In this document: in pieces, positions 1 through 7,400 of the stretch
Numbering within the stretch: position 1 is the stretch's first letter
Layout: every line of letters starts with the position of its first letter
Source of the DNA: JAXDLH01 sp034666705
GTDB lineage: Bacteria; Chloroflexota; UBA6077; SHYK01
Assembly: GCA_034666705.1 (NCBI GenBank)
Contig: JAXDLH010000211.1
Coordinates: forward strand, 1 to 7,951
Reading direction: 5' to 3'
DNA: 7,951 nt
The notes under the pieces: model-generated
Told to the model about the DNA's origin: nothing
The model's input: only the letters and a program-made list of their open reading frames with translations
Databases searched by the model: none
Position numbers and translations under genes: made by a program

Positions 1-810
1 CTCCGCGAAGCCGTCGTTGTATTGCAGCGCCACCTCGACCATTGTGTCGTTCACCTCGCGCTCGACCGAGATCGGCTGCGGGTGGATTGCGATGCGGTTC
101 GCATTCAGGTGCCGCACGAAGGAGACGATGCCGCCGTCGAAGAAGAAGGTCGTCTCACGATCCTCTCGCTCGTCGACGAAGCGGATCTGCAGCCCCTTGG
201 TGAGATACGCCATCTCGCGGAAGCGCTGCGCGAGGATGTCGAAGCTGTAGTCGAGCTCGCCGAAGGTCGCGGAGCTGGCCAGGAAGGTAATTGTGGTGCC
301 GTGTCCCTCGGCGGCGCCCACCGGCTGCACGTCGGCCAGCGGCACGCCGTTCTCGTACTCCTGCACCCAGCGCTGGCCGTCGCGCAGCACCTGGGCCACG
401 AGACGGGACGAGAGCGCGTTCACTACCGAGATGCCCACGCCGTGGAGCCCGCCCGATACTTTGTAGCCGCCGCCGCCGAACTTGCCGCCGGCATGCAGGA
501 TCGTCATCACGACCTCGAGCGCGGACTTGCCCGTGCCCTGGTGGATGTCCACCGGGATGCCCTGGCCGTTGTCCTCCACGGATACCCGGCTGTCGGCATG
601 AATCGTCACCAGGATCGAGTCGCATCGGCCGGCGAGCGCTTCGTCCACCGCGTTGTCGACGACCTCGTAGACCAGGTGGTGCAGGCCGCGCTGGTCCGTG
701 CTGCCGATGTACATGCCGGGGCGGCGCCGCACGGCCTCGAGGCCCTCCAGCACCTGGATGTCGGCCGCGGTGTACGTCGACTGGGCCGGCTTAGAAAGTT
801 GCTCTACCAC
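1..810 (-). CDS. gyrB: DNA gyrase subunit B, N-terminal part (runs off the left edge)
   Basis: The first 270 codons are present; the rest lies beyond position 1. GyrB is the ATPase subunit of DNA gyrase, which introduces negative supercoils in the cytoplasm together with GyrA. The GHKL ATPase fold is clear: EGLEAVRRRPGMYIGS (residues 22-37), EVVDNAVDEALAG (49-61, with the catalytic Glu and Mg-binding Asn), DNGQGIP (80-86), the ATP lid GGKFGGGGYKVSGGLHGVG (108-126) and GTTITF (171-176). The transducer domain begins near residue 225. Arg143 aligns with the coumarin-contact Arg of E. coli GyrB (R136). The start is GTG at 810-808: an in-frame TGA lies two codons upstream, so no longer start is possible, and GAGGTG sits four bases before it. 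No recF or dnaN is next to it, so this is not the classic origin cluster. ParE is the main alternative, but the sequence reads as GyrB. Confidence 0.96.
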   Translation of the reverse strand, partial: MVEQLSKPAQSTYTAADIQVLEGLEAVRRRPGMYIGSTDQRGLHHLVYEVVDNAVDEALAGRCDSILVTIHADSRVSVEDNGQGIPVDIHQGTGKSALEVVMTILHAGGKFGGGGYKVSGGLHGVGISVVNALSSRLVAQVLRDGQRWVQEYENGVPLADVQPVGAAEGHGTTITFLASSATFGELDYSFDILAQRFREMAYLTKGLQIRFVDEREDRETTFFFDGGIVSFVRHLNANRIAIHPQPISVEREVNDTMVEVALQYNDGFAE

Positions 811-813
811 ACA

Positions 814-820
814 TCACCTC
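814..820 (-). promoter_or_regulatory. Ribosome binding site of gyrB
   Basis: On the minus strand GAGGTGA ends shortly before the GTG start codon of gyrB. It is the only purine-rich Shine-Dalgarno-like stretch nearby and supports the GTG start, which is already forced by the in-frame TGA just upstream. Confidence 0.7.
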
Positions 821-824
821 AATG

Positions 825-856
825 CGGGATGCACACCGTATGTAGGATGCATCCCG
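825..856 (-). repeat. Perfect 9-bp inverted repeat in the gyrB leader
   Basis: The arms CGGGATGCA (825-833) and TGCATCCCG (848-856) are exact reverse complements separated by a 14-base loop. The right arm overlaps a 10-bp palindrome, GGATGCATCC (845-854). On the minus strand the stem ends only a few bases before the gyrB Shine-Dalgarno, and it begins 27 bases after the membrane protein stop. No T run follows it on either strand, so it does not look like an intrinsic terminator. It could be an RNA stem affecting gyrB translation or a binding site for a dimeric protein. The pairing is seen directly; the role is inferred. Confidence 0.6.
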
Positions 857-883
857 TCTTTCACGCTTCACTGGAAGTCTTGA

Positions 884-1882
884 TTACCTGTGATTCGACT
901 GTGCCGCGCGGAGTGCCGCGGCCCGCTCCTTGTAGAACTCCATACTGCCCGCCGCGAGGCCCGCAAGGATGTAATCGTTCCCTACGATCCCCAGAATGGT
1001 CCCGGGCGTGCGCAGCGCGTTGGCGAGCACGTGCCATACCATCGGCAGCCCCGTGCTGATCAGCGCGAAAGCGGCAGTGAAAAACAGCGCCGACCAGAAG
1101 TTGTGGCGCACGACGTCCATGCTGCGCTGGACGGCCGTGAGCGGCGGCACCCGACTGACGAACAGGGCGGAGGTCGTGAAGAACAGATACACGACCGCCC
1201 AGATTGCGATGGCGAGTCCCACCGAGGCGAACACGCCACCAATGCCGGGCGCCACGCCGACCACTGCTGCCACGACGAGGACGAGCGGCAAGAGGACGCC
1301 GAGCCCGACTCCCAGGATCAAGGCCATGAGGGCAATGAGCCAGATCCATATCGCCGCGAAATCCAGCATGAAGCGATGCGGGATTGCCCGTCCCTCACGC
1401 ACGGCCTGCGCCAGCAGGCCGTAGAAGAGCGCAGCGACGCAGAGGCCCACGAGGATGCTCGCGAGGGCCACCGCCGTCGCTGCTTCTATCGAATCCACGG
1501 CAATGGGCGTTCCTTCGCTCGGGCGCGCCGCGGCGAAGCTGGGCAACCCCAAACCGGTGACTGGTACCGCCAGCAGTTTCAGGAGGTCATATTGGGTTAG
1601 CCCGCCGTCCTGACTCAGATCTTGCAGCGCCGACCGTCGCAGCTCGTCGATCGACCGGGTGACCGCCGTATCGACTCCGGGTGGTGGCGTAGCGTTGGCC
1701 AACAGCCGATCGGCGAGCATGCCGACAGAGATCTGCGGTCCCAGCCAGATGATGAGATCAACGGCGATTGGGAGGATGAGAAGCCAGACGTTCCGGTTGA
1801 GCGTATTGAAGCCGGCCTGGAGCGAGTCGATCACGCCGGCGGGTTGGGTGGCGGCCCGGGCCTCGGGCGCAGTCCGATTCAT
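884..1882 (-). CDS. Multi-pass integral membrane protein of unknown function
   Basis: 332 residues. I do not recognise a named family. The sequence shows a short hydrophilic N-terminus, a hydrophobic segment at about 31-51 (WLLILPIAVDLIIWLG), a soluble stretch of about 80 residues (52-132) that is probably on one face of the membrane, then a dense block of hydrophobic helices at roughly 134-158, 171-194, 195-215, 216-243, 262-288 and 295-314. The C-terminal tail is short and basic. The segment PPLTAVQRSMDVVRHNFW (246-263) between two helices looks amphipathic; similar linkers occur in bacterial membrane proteins related to the glycerophosphodiester phosphodiesterase membrane domain, but this is only a resemblance. 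No catalytic motif is visible. The ATG at 1882 has no convincing Shine-Dalgarno; see the promoter-like element beside it. It lies 73 bases upstream of gyrB and could be co-transcribed with it. Confidence 0.85.
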   Translation of the reverse strand: MNRTAPEARAATQPAGVIDSLQAGFNTLNRNVWLLILPIAVDLIIWLGPQISVGMLADRLLANATPPPGVDTAVTRSIDELRRSALQDLSQDGGLTQYDLLKLLAVPVTGLGLPSFAAARPSEGTPIAVDSIEAATAVALASILVGLCVAALFYGLLAQAVREGRAIPHRFMLDFAAIWIWLIALMALILGVGLGVLLPLVLVVAAVVGVAPGIGGVFASVGLAIAIWAVVYLFFTTSALFVSRVPPLTAVQRSMDVVRHNFWSALFFTAAFALISTGLPMVWHVLANALRTPGTILGIVGNDYILAGLAAGSMEFYKERAAALRAAQSNHR

Positions 1883-1888
1883 CCCGCA

Positions 1889-1897
1889 ATTTTACCA
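1889..1897 (-). promoter_or_regulatory. Extended -10 promoter-like element, possible leaderless start
   Basis: On the minus strand TGGTAAAAT matches the extended -10 consensus TGnTATAAT at all fixed positions but one. Its last T is exactly seven bases before the A of the membrane protein ATG at 1882, which would put the transcription start on the start codon itself. The intervening GCGGG-containing hexamer is a poor Shine-Dalgarno, in keeping with leaderless translation. No good -35 box is visible at 16-18 bases. The match is seen in the sequence; promoter activity is inferred. Confidence 0.45.
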
Positions 1898-1928
1898 TGC
1901 CGGGGTCTCTGACTTCCTTATTAAGTAG

Positions 1929-1954
1929 CCCACGACGCTAAGAACCCAGCGTGG
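1929..1954 (-). repeat. Weak stem-loop between the VWA gene and the membrane protein gene
   Basis: ACGCT (1935-1939) and AGCGT (1948-1952) pair around an eight-base loop; an alternative pairing of CCAC (1929-1932) with GTGG (1951-1954) plus a bulge is possible. It lies about 30 bases after the VWA stop codon. There is no U run after it, so at best it is a weak terminator or a processing site. Confidence 0.3.
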
Positions 1955-1983
1955 AGGAATCGGGGTTGGAGTATTGTCCGGAC

Positions 1984-4068
1984 CTATGCCCGGTTGCGGC
2001 GGTTCTTGACGTAATCGACGATGAGGTAATCGCCGAGTTGGCTCGGGTCTGCAAAGAAGATGCGGCCGTTGTTCAGCTTCGTCAGCGCCTTGATGAAGGT
2101 GGTGATCACCGGCTCCGTGTCCAGCATGAACGTGTTGACCGTGATTCCGTCTTTGGTGCAGCGGCTCACCTCCCGCAGCGTCTCCTCCATCGCCTCCCGC
2201 ATGCTCCATCCGTGGTCGTAGCGGCCGAAGTCGTAGCCATACGCATTGGCGTGCGGCTCGCCGTCGGTGATGAGGATGATCTGCTTGGTGCCCTCCTTGC
2301 GGTTGGCCAGCATGGCCCGCGCCGCGCGGAGCGCCTCGGGAAAGTCGGTGCCGCGCGGGTCGATCCACGAGTTGTCCAGCAGCATGTGCGATTCGAGCGG
2401 CAAGACGAAGTAAGAGAACGCCGCGATGTGCAGCTCGTCGCGCGGGAACTTGGTCCGGATCAGGCTGTCGAGCGCCATGGCCACCTTACGACCCGCCTGA
2501 AAGCGACCGCCGCGCAGCATCGAGTAGCTCATGTCGAGCATGATCACGGTCGAGCACTGGTTCACCGAGACTGCGCGGTACACTTCGAAGTCGTCCATAT
2601 CCAGGTGCACCGGCGTGCCACCGCCGTCGCGTCGCAACGCATTCATCATCGTGCCGTGCATATCGATGTTGAGGGCGTCGCCGAACGCATACGGCTTCGT
2701 TTCGTCCAGCCGCTCCACGCCCCAGCCATACCGGCTCAGGGAGTGATCGCCGGCGAGCCCTCGGTCGATGCGGCCGAAGATCTCCTCCAGCGCGCGCTCC
2801 CCAACCTTGCGCATGGCCCGCGGCGTCAGCTCCCAATCCTTGCCCCGGCGCCGGATCAACCCGGCCTCTTCCAACATGCGCGCGAGATCCTGCAGCTCCT
2901 CGGCGATGCGCCGCGCCTCGTCGCCCACGAGCCGCCCGATCTCGTCGGCATCGAGCTCGCTGGCGTCGTTGCTCTTCACCGCGTCGAGCAGCTCCTTCTC
3001 CAGTTCGTCGAGGCTGCTCATGTCCCGCATCAGGCGCATCGCTTCCTGGAGGGTGACCGGCTCGTCGCCGGAGAAGGGCAGGCCGTCGCGGTCGCGGCGC
3101 TGGTTCGGGTAGAGCCGGTCGAGGTTGTTCATGAGCTCGGCGAGCTCCTGCTGGAGCTCAGGATCCTGGAACAAGGGGGCGAGCATGTCGTCGAGCTCGC
3201 GCCGCATCTCGGGCGTCATGGAGTCGAGCAGCGACTGCATCGCCGCCATCTGCTGTTGCATGTGCTCAGCCAACTGGTCGACGCTCTCGATACCCTCGGG
3301 GAAGAAATCGCCCCACTTCTCCATGAAGTCCTTGAAGCCCGAGTCGTCGCCCTGCCGATGCTGGGCGAGCAGGTCGTTGAGGTCCTGCACCATCTGGCCG
3401 AGCTGGCTCATCATCTCGGGCGTCATGGCGCCCAGGCTCTGCTTCAGCCCCTGGAAGTACTGTTGGAGCACCTGCTGCTTCAGCGACTCCAGCAGCGCTT
3501 CGAACTTCTGCCGCGCGTCCTGGTCCATGAAGTCGTATTCGCGGAGCTGCTGGATCTGACCCCCGACCTGGGGAGGCAGATTGTCGAGCTGGTCGAGGTG
3601 CTTGCGTGCCATGCCTTCGAGCATCTCGCGCAACGCCTGGTTCATGTCATCGCTTGGGGGGCCATCCTCGCCCGTGGGCTGCTCAGCTCCGTGGTTTGCT
3701 CCCTGATTCGCCTGCTCGCCCGCACCCTCGCCTGGCGGCTGATTCGACTCGAGGCGATGCTGGATCGCCTCCCGCTCGGTCTGGACGACCTCCTCGAGCT
3801 TCTGCCGGATGTCGTCCATGACCGAGTCCATGTTGTAGCGTTGCAACTGCTGCTGGCGACGCTCGCGCAGGCGCTCGAGGAGGTCGCGCAGGCCGGGCAT
3901 CTGCCGTCCGGAGGGGAGGCGCGCGCCGCGCTGGAGCAGCTCGCGCATTGCGGACCAGAGGTCGCTGCCCTCCAGGATCCGGTCCGAAATGTGCTCCATC
4001 AGCTCGCTCGCAGTGAACGGGTCGATCTCCTGAGTGCCGTCCCAACGGCTGTACCGGTAAAACCTCAT
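1984..4068 (-). CDS. VWA-domain protein with long helical N-terminal half
   Basis: 694 residues from the ATG at 4068. The C-terminal third is a von Willebrand factor A domain (about 500-680) with a complete metal-ion-dependent adhesion site: DMSYS (512-516), the conserved Thr in RGTDFPEAL (Thr574) and ITDGEP (Asp602). Such domains bind partners through Mg2+. The N-terminus MRFYRYSRWDGTQ is, as I recall, where this bacterial family starts. Between them lie about 480 charged, Gln- and Met-rich residues, mostly helical or coiled coil, broken by a Gly/Asn/Pro-rich linker (about 108-142). No signal peptide or membrane segment is seen, so it is probably cytoplasmic. Related VWA proteins often work with MoxR- or Mg-chelatase-type AAA+ ATPases, but none is encoded beside it here. 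An alternative in-frame ATG at 4128 adds 20 Arg-rich residues and has a good GGTGAGG seven bases upstream; the inner start has GGGAG six bases upstream. Confidence 0.92.
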   Translation of the reverse strand: MRFYRYSRWDGTQEIDPFTASELMEHISDRILEGSDLWSAMRELLQRGARLPSGRQMPGLRDLLERLRERRQQQLQRYNMDSVMDDIRQKLEEVVQTEREAIQHRLESNQPPGEGAGEQANQGANHGAEQPTGEDGPPSDDMNQALREMLEGMARKHLDQLDNLPPQVGGQIQQLREYDFMDQDARQKFEALLESLKQQVLQQYFQGLKQSLGAMTPEMMSQLGQMVQDLNDLLAQHRQGDDSGFKDFMEKWGDFFPEGIESVDQLAEHMQQQMAAMQSLLDSMTPEMRRELDDMLAPLFQDPELQQELAELMNNLDRLYPNQRRDRDGLPFSGDEPVTLQEAMRLMRDMSSLDELEKELLDAVKSNDASELDADEIGRLVGDEARRIAEELQDLARMLEEAGLIRRRGKDWELTPRAMRKVGERALEEIFGRIDRGLAGDHSLSRYGWGVERLDETKPYAFGDALNIDMHGTMMNALRRDGGGTPVHLDMDDFEVYRAVSVNQCSTVIMLDMSYSMLRGGRFQAGRKVAMALDSLIRTKFPRDELHIAAFSYFVLPLESHMLLDNSWIDPRGTDFPEALRAARAMLANRKEGTKQIILITDGEPHANAYGYDFGRYDHGWSMREAMEETLREVSRCTKDGITVNTFMLDTEPVITTFIKALTKLNNGRIFFADPSQLGDYLIVDYVKNRRNRA
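3205..3428 (-). repeat. Internal repeat in the VWA protein (SMTPEM / AMTPEM units)
   Basis: The 17-base stretch CATCTCGGGCGTCATGG (plus-strand reading) occurs at 3205-3221 and again at 3412-3428. It encodes MTPEM twice, 69 residues apart, each preceded by a similar QSL-containing helix and followed by a leucine-rich amphipathic helix with repeated Asp and Gln. The pattern suggests duplication of a helical unit in the N-terminal half. The nucleotide identity is seen directly. Confidence 0.6.
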
Positions 4069-4128
4069 GACCCGCTCCCGTCTGCGTCCGTTCCGCTCGG
4101 CGTTGCCCCGGCTGCCTGCACGCTCCAT

Positions 4129-4448
4129 TATGCTGCCTCACCGGCCGTCAGTCATCGATGACGATCAGCCTCAATGAGACTCATCCAGAGGGGCGAGCCC
4201 CTGCCCTACCGAACGTGCAGCCGACGGCAATCAACGAGAAACTTGCGCCCTGCTGTACGAGGTATACGGATTCGTTGAGCCGCAATTACTGTTTCGGAGC
4301 TTTTGCTTTTGGCTCTCAACTCCACTGCCAGCACGAGTCGTCGGACTACTCGCCCTGGCATCATCTTGAGATAGCGGTCGCGTCGAAAATGGGCTCGGAG
4401 TCGAGTGGCGAACCAGATAGGCCTTGATCCGTCGACGAGTACACGAGG
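4129..4448. other. 320-base intergenic region with no convincing gene
   Basis: This gap separates the oxidase stop codon from the start of the VWA gene. It is visibly less GC-rich than the flanking genes, especially near 4255-4330, as expected for a control region. A plus-strand reading frame of 89 codons (4158-4427) crosses it, but its composition is not protein-like and it shows no ribosome binding site or recognisable motif. The region holds a 12-bp palindrome, a small ATGAG-A-CTCAT dyad (4174-4184) and a short AGGGG/CCCCT hairpin (4189-4202), all within about 75 bases of the upstream VWA start. I found no clear -35/-10 pair and no strong terminator after the oxidase. Confidence 0.6.
4151..4162. 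promoter_or_regulatory. 12-bp perfect palindrome upstream of the VWA gene, operator candidate
   Basis: GTCATCGATGAC equals its own reverse complement. It lies 23 bases before the upstream VWA start codon (4128), and a second dyad, ATGAG-A-CTCAT, lies 12 bases further upstream. Adjacent dyads this close to a start are typical of sites for dimeric regulators. The symmetry is seen; regulation is inferred. Confidence 0.4.
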
Positions 4449-7400
4449 CTACCTGCCCAGCAACTCGATGGGCGCCTCGGCGTCCGCTGGGTAGACGCGG
4501 AGCAGGCCCCAGAGGCCGGCGTCGCGGAAGGGCTCGCGGTGGTCGCCGTACAGGTAATCGCCGGGCAGGCTGTCCGTGCCGCCGGCGCCGCCGTCGAGCT
4601 GCAGCGTGACCGCCTCGAGCGCGCCGACCTGCTGACTGCTCAGCAGGTTCGTGCCGTCCCGGCCTGGCTCCTGCGGCCAGCGATGCCCCTCCACGCTGAA
4701 GACGTGCGCCTGCTCGCTGTAGGGCGCGAGCACGTGGATGCGCACCGCGTCGCCAGCGTACGCCTCGAGCAGCGGTGTCGCGGGGTCGCCGTTCAGGCTG
4801 CTCATGAACACGCGGGCGCGATCCCTCGTGCGCGCGATGCGCGGCGCGAGCGGCTCGGCGCGGTAGTTCATCGCGACGACGCCGGAAATCTGCTCGGCAT
4901 ATGGCATCTGCGCCGTGCCGATGATCTGGTCCTCATCCTGGAGCAGGAGCGTGAAGTCGCGGTACGAGGCGCCGCTCGGCGAGTGCACGTCCGCATGCCA
5001 ACTGGCTGCCGTCGAGATGTCCGCGCCGGTCGCCGGGTCCGTGTAGCTGGCGCCTGCAGGACCCACGATGATCGCGCCGTACAGCCCCGCCTTCGGGTTG
5101 TTCAACACGTCGCCCCAGTCGCGCACGAGCGCGGTCGTCTCCCCGACCTCCGGTGAGGCGTAGAGGGTGGAGCGGTGCGTCTCGCCCGGCGCGGTGGTCT
5201 GCTGCGGATTGCGCCCGGCGTTCACGCCGGCAGAGTCGGCGGGGTCGGCGGCGAGCATGTCGGCGTGGAAGCTTACCGGGCCGCTCGTCTGATTGTTGAG
5301 GTCGACGAGGATGCAATCGCCGATGTTGACGTGCAGCACGAGCGGCTCGGCCGGGCGGTCGCCGCTCAGCGTCGCGTCGAGATCGCCGTCGAGCACGTAG
5401 ATCTTGGCCGGTCGCGTTCCGAACTGGGGCAGCCGGATATCGATGGCGTCGACGGCGAACTCCTTCACGGGTGCGCTTGCCGGGCAGACGCTCGGCGGCG
5501 GCACGGGGATCGAATCGTGGCCGGGCAGCGGCTGCAATCCGCCTGTGGGCGCACCCAGCACGCGCAGGATGCCCCAGTTCCCCTCCTGCAGCTTGGTGGC
5601 GCGGCCGTTGTAGTAGAGGTAATCGCCCGGCATGCCCTGCGGACCGCCGGCGCGCGGGATCACCAGGTCGTAGCGCTCGGATATGCCGAGGTGAACCGTG
5701 TTCGTTGGCGGCGAGGTCGCGCTGTACAGCTCGGTGCGGAACCAGTGGCCGTCGACGTGCAGGGTGTGCACGTCGTTCGTGCCGCCGACCAGCGACCGGA
5801 ACACGATGGGATCGCCGATGAGCGCCTGGATGAGGGGCGTCGCCGGATCGCTATGGACAAGGCTGCTGAAGAAGTCCGCGGGGTCGCCGCGGGCGCGGTT
5901 CAACGGTTCAGTGCGCAGGTTGATCGAGCCACCGCTGGAGAGGCCTACCTGGGTGAGCGGCTGGTCATCCTGCAAGAAGCTGACAAACTCGCGGAAGCTC
6001 CCCACGACGTCGGCGGAGATACGGCCAAGCGTGTGGACGTCCGCGATGGGACCGCTGATGATCTCGGCGCCACTGCGCGGATCGTGGTAGGTCGAGCCTG
6101 GTGGCTCGCCGACGAGGGCGCCGAAGAGGCCGTGCCGCCACGAATGCAGGGCGTCGACGTGGTCGTGGAAGTAAGCGGTTCCGAACTGCGTATCCGGGTA
6201 CCAGCGGTAGCGCACGAACTCTGTGCTGACGATCTCGCCGGATGCGTGCGCGAACGCGAGTGGCGCGTCGAGCGTGATCAGATCGGCGGCCACCGCGGAG
6301 ATGCGCGCCGTCTCGAACGTGGTGTCCTGCTCCATACCAACGCCGACGACCTCGCCGGGCTGGAAGCGCCCGGTTTTGGCCAGGCTGAGCGTGGTAGCGC
6401 CGGCTGCGGCGCTGGCGCTGAGCTTCTCCCCCTCGGTTGCGAAGGGACGGACTGATTGCTCGTAGTTGAAGCCAGTATCGACGCCGTCGCTGGCCTGCAC
6501 GTCGAACTGCACGAAGTGGATGTGGATGTCAACCTTGGAGAGAAATGCGTTGTCGCGGCTGTCTTGCAGCTCGCTCCTCAACACCACATCCACGCAGTCC
6601 TGGCCTGCATTGGCGCGAATCGCGAGTGGTGTCTTGAGGTCGTTGGTTGCCTTGACGGCGTCTTCCTGGCTGCGCAGCACGAACAACTGCCCGACGGGGT
6701 CGATCTGGCTCGTGAGCGCGTTGTACGTGATCGGCAAGGTGATCGCGTTTACCGCGAACTGCTTCGGCTGGGTGCCGGTCGGGCATAGGCTCCAGGGGCC
6801 GTTGGCACCGGGCGCGGCCGGCAAGGTCCCCTGCTGAATGGGTTCGAGGAACGGCGCCGGCCCGTGGTTCGGCGCGAATGGCGGTCGTTGGCCGAGGTGC
6901 GGGTGCAGCCATGGGTAGGCCAGCTTGCCGGTGACCGGGTCGAACGTGATCGGGAGGCGCTGGCCGGGCGCGGCCGATGCGTAGCCAGGCCAGCTCCGGT
7001 CGGTCTCCGGCTCGTTGAGATACAGATCGCCCTGCTTCGACCAATCGAAGACGGCTGCGTCGTACCCTTTCGGCGTGCCCTGCGGTGGGAGCTGGCGCTC
7101 GACCCATTGGGCCAGGTTGTCCGGTGTGATCTGGAAGGTCTGGCCCATCCAGTCGACGGTGCGCCCGACGAGTTGGCTCGACGTAACGGCCGGCTGCATG
7201 CGCCCCGCGCGGTCGGGGAGCTCCATCAGTGCCGGGAGCCCATCCTGACTGCCCGCGGTGCCCTGCAGCGTGTCGTAGACGCGCCAGATCATCCACATCC
7301 CCGCCAGGTAGTGGTGCGCGACGTGGCAATGGATGAGGAAGTCCCCAGCGCTCAGTTGACAGCCGCCGCTGCCACACTCGTCGACGACGTCATACGTCTC

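Noticed and set aside
22..1059. A 345-codon plus-strand frame opposite gyrB and the end of the membrane protein gene
   Set aside because: It lies antisense to unmistakable gyrB and spans an intergenic region and two genes; no motif is visible.
1951..4161. A 736-codon open frame on the plus strand covering the whole VWA gene
   Set aside because: It is the antisense shadow of a GC-rich gene. The translation is a run of Leu, Val, His and Glu with no domain motif, while the minus strand shows a full MIDAS.
4294..4318. AT-richer GAGC...GCTC hairpin with repeated CTTTTG in the gap
   Set aside because: Four-base stem with a long loop; likely chance.
4381..4405. CTCG/CGAG hairpin followed by ATTTT as a terminator for the oxidase gene
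   Set aside because: The stem is only 4 bp with a short T run interrupted from the stem by CCCA; too weak to call.
4158..4427. Possible small gene of 89 codons in the intergenic gap
   Set aside because: No ribosome binding site, no recognisable motif, mixed composition, and it begins inside the 12-bp palindrome.
5175..6455. A 426-codon plus-strand frame opposite the oxidase
   Set aside because: Antisense shadow; the minus strand there has conserved cupredoxin segments and copper ligands.
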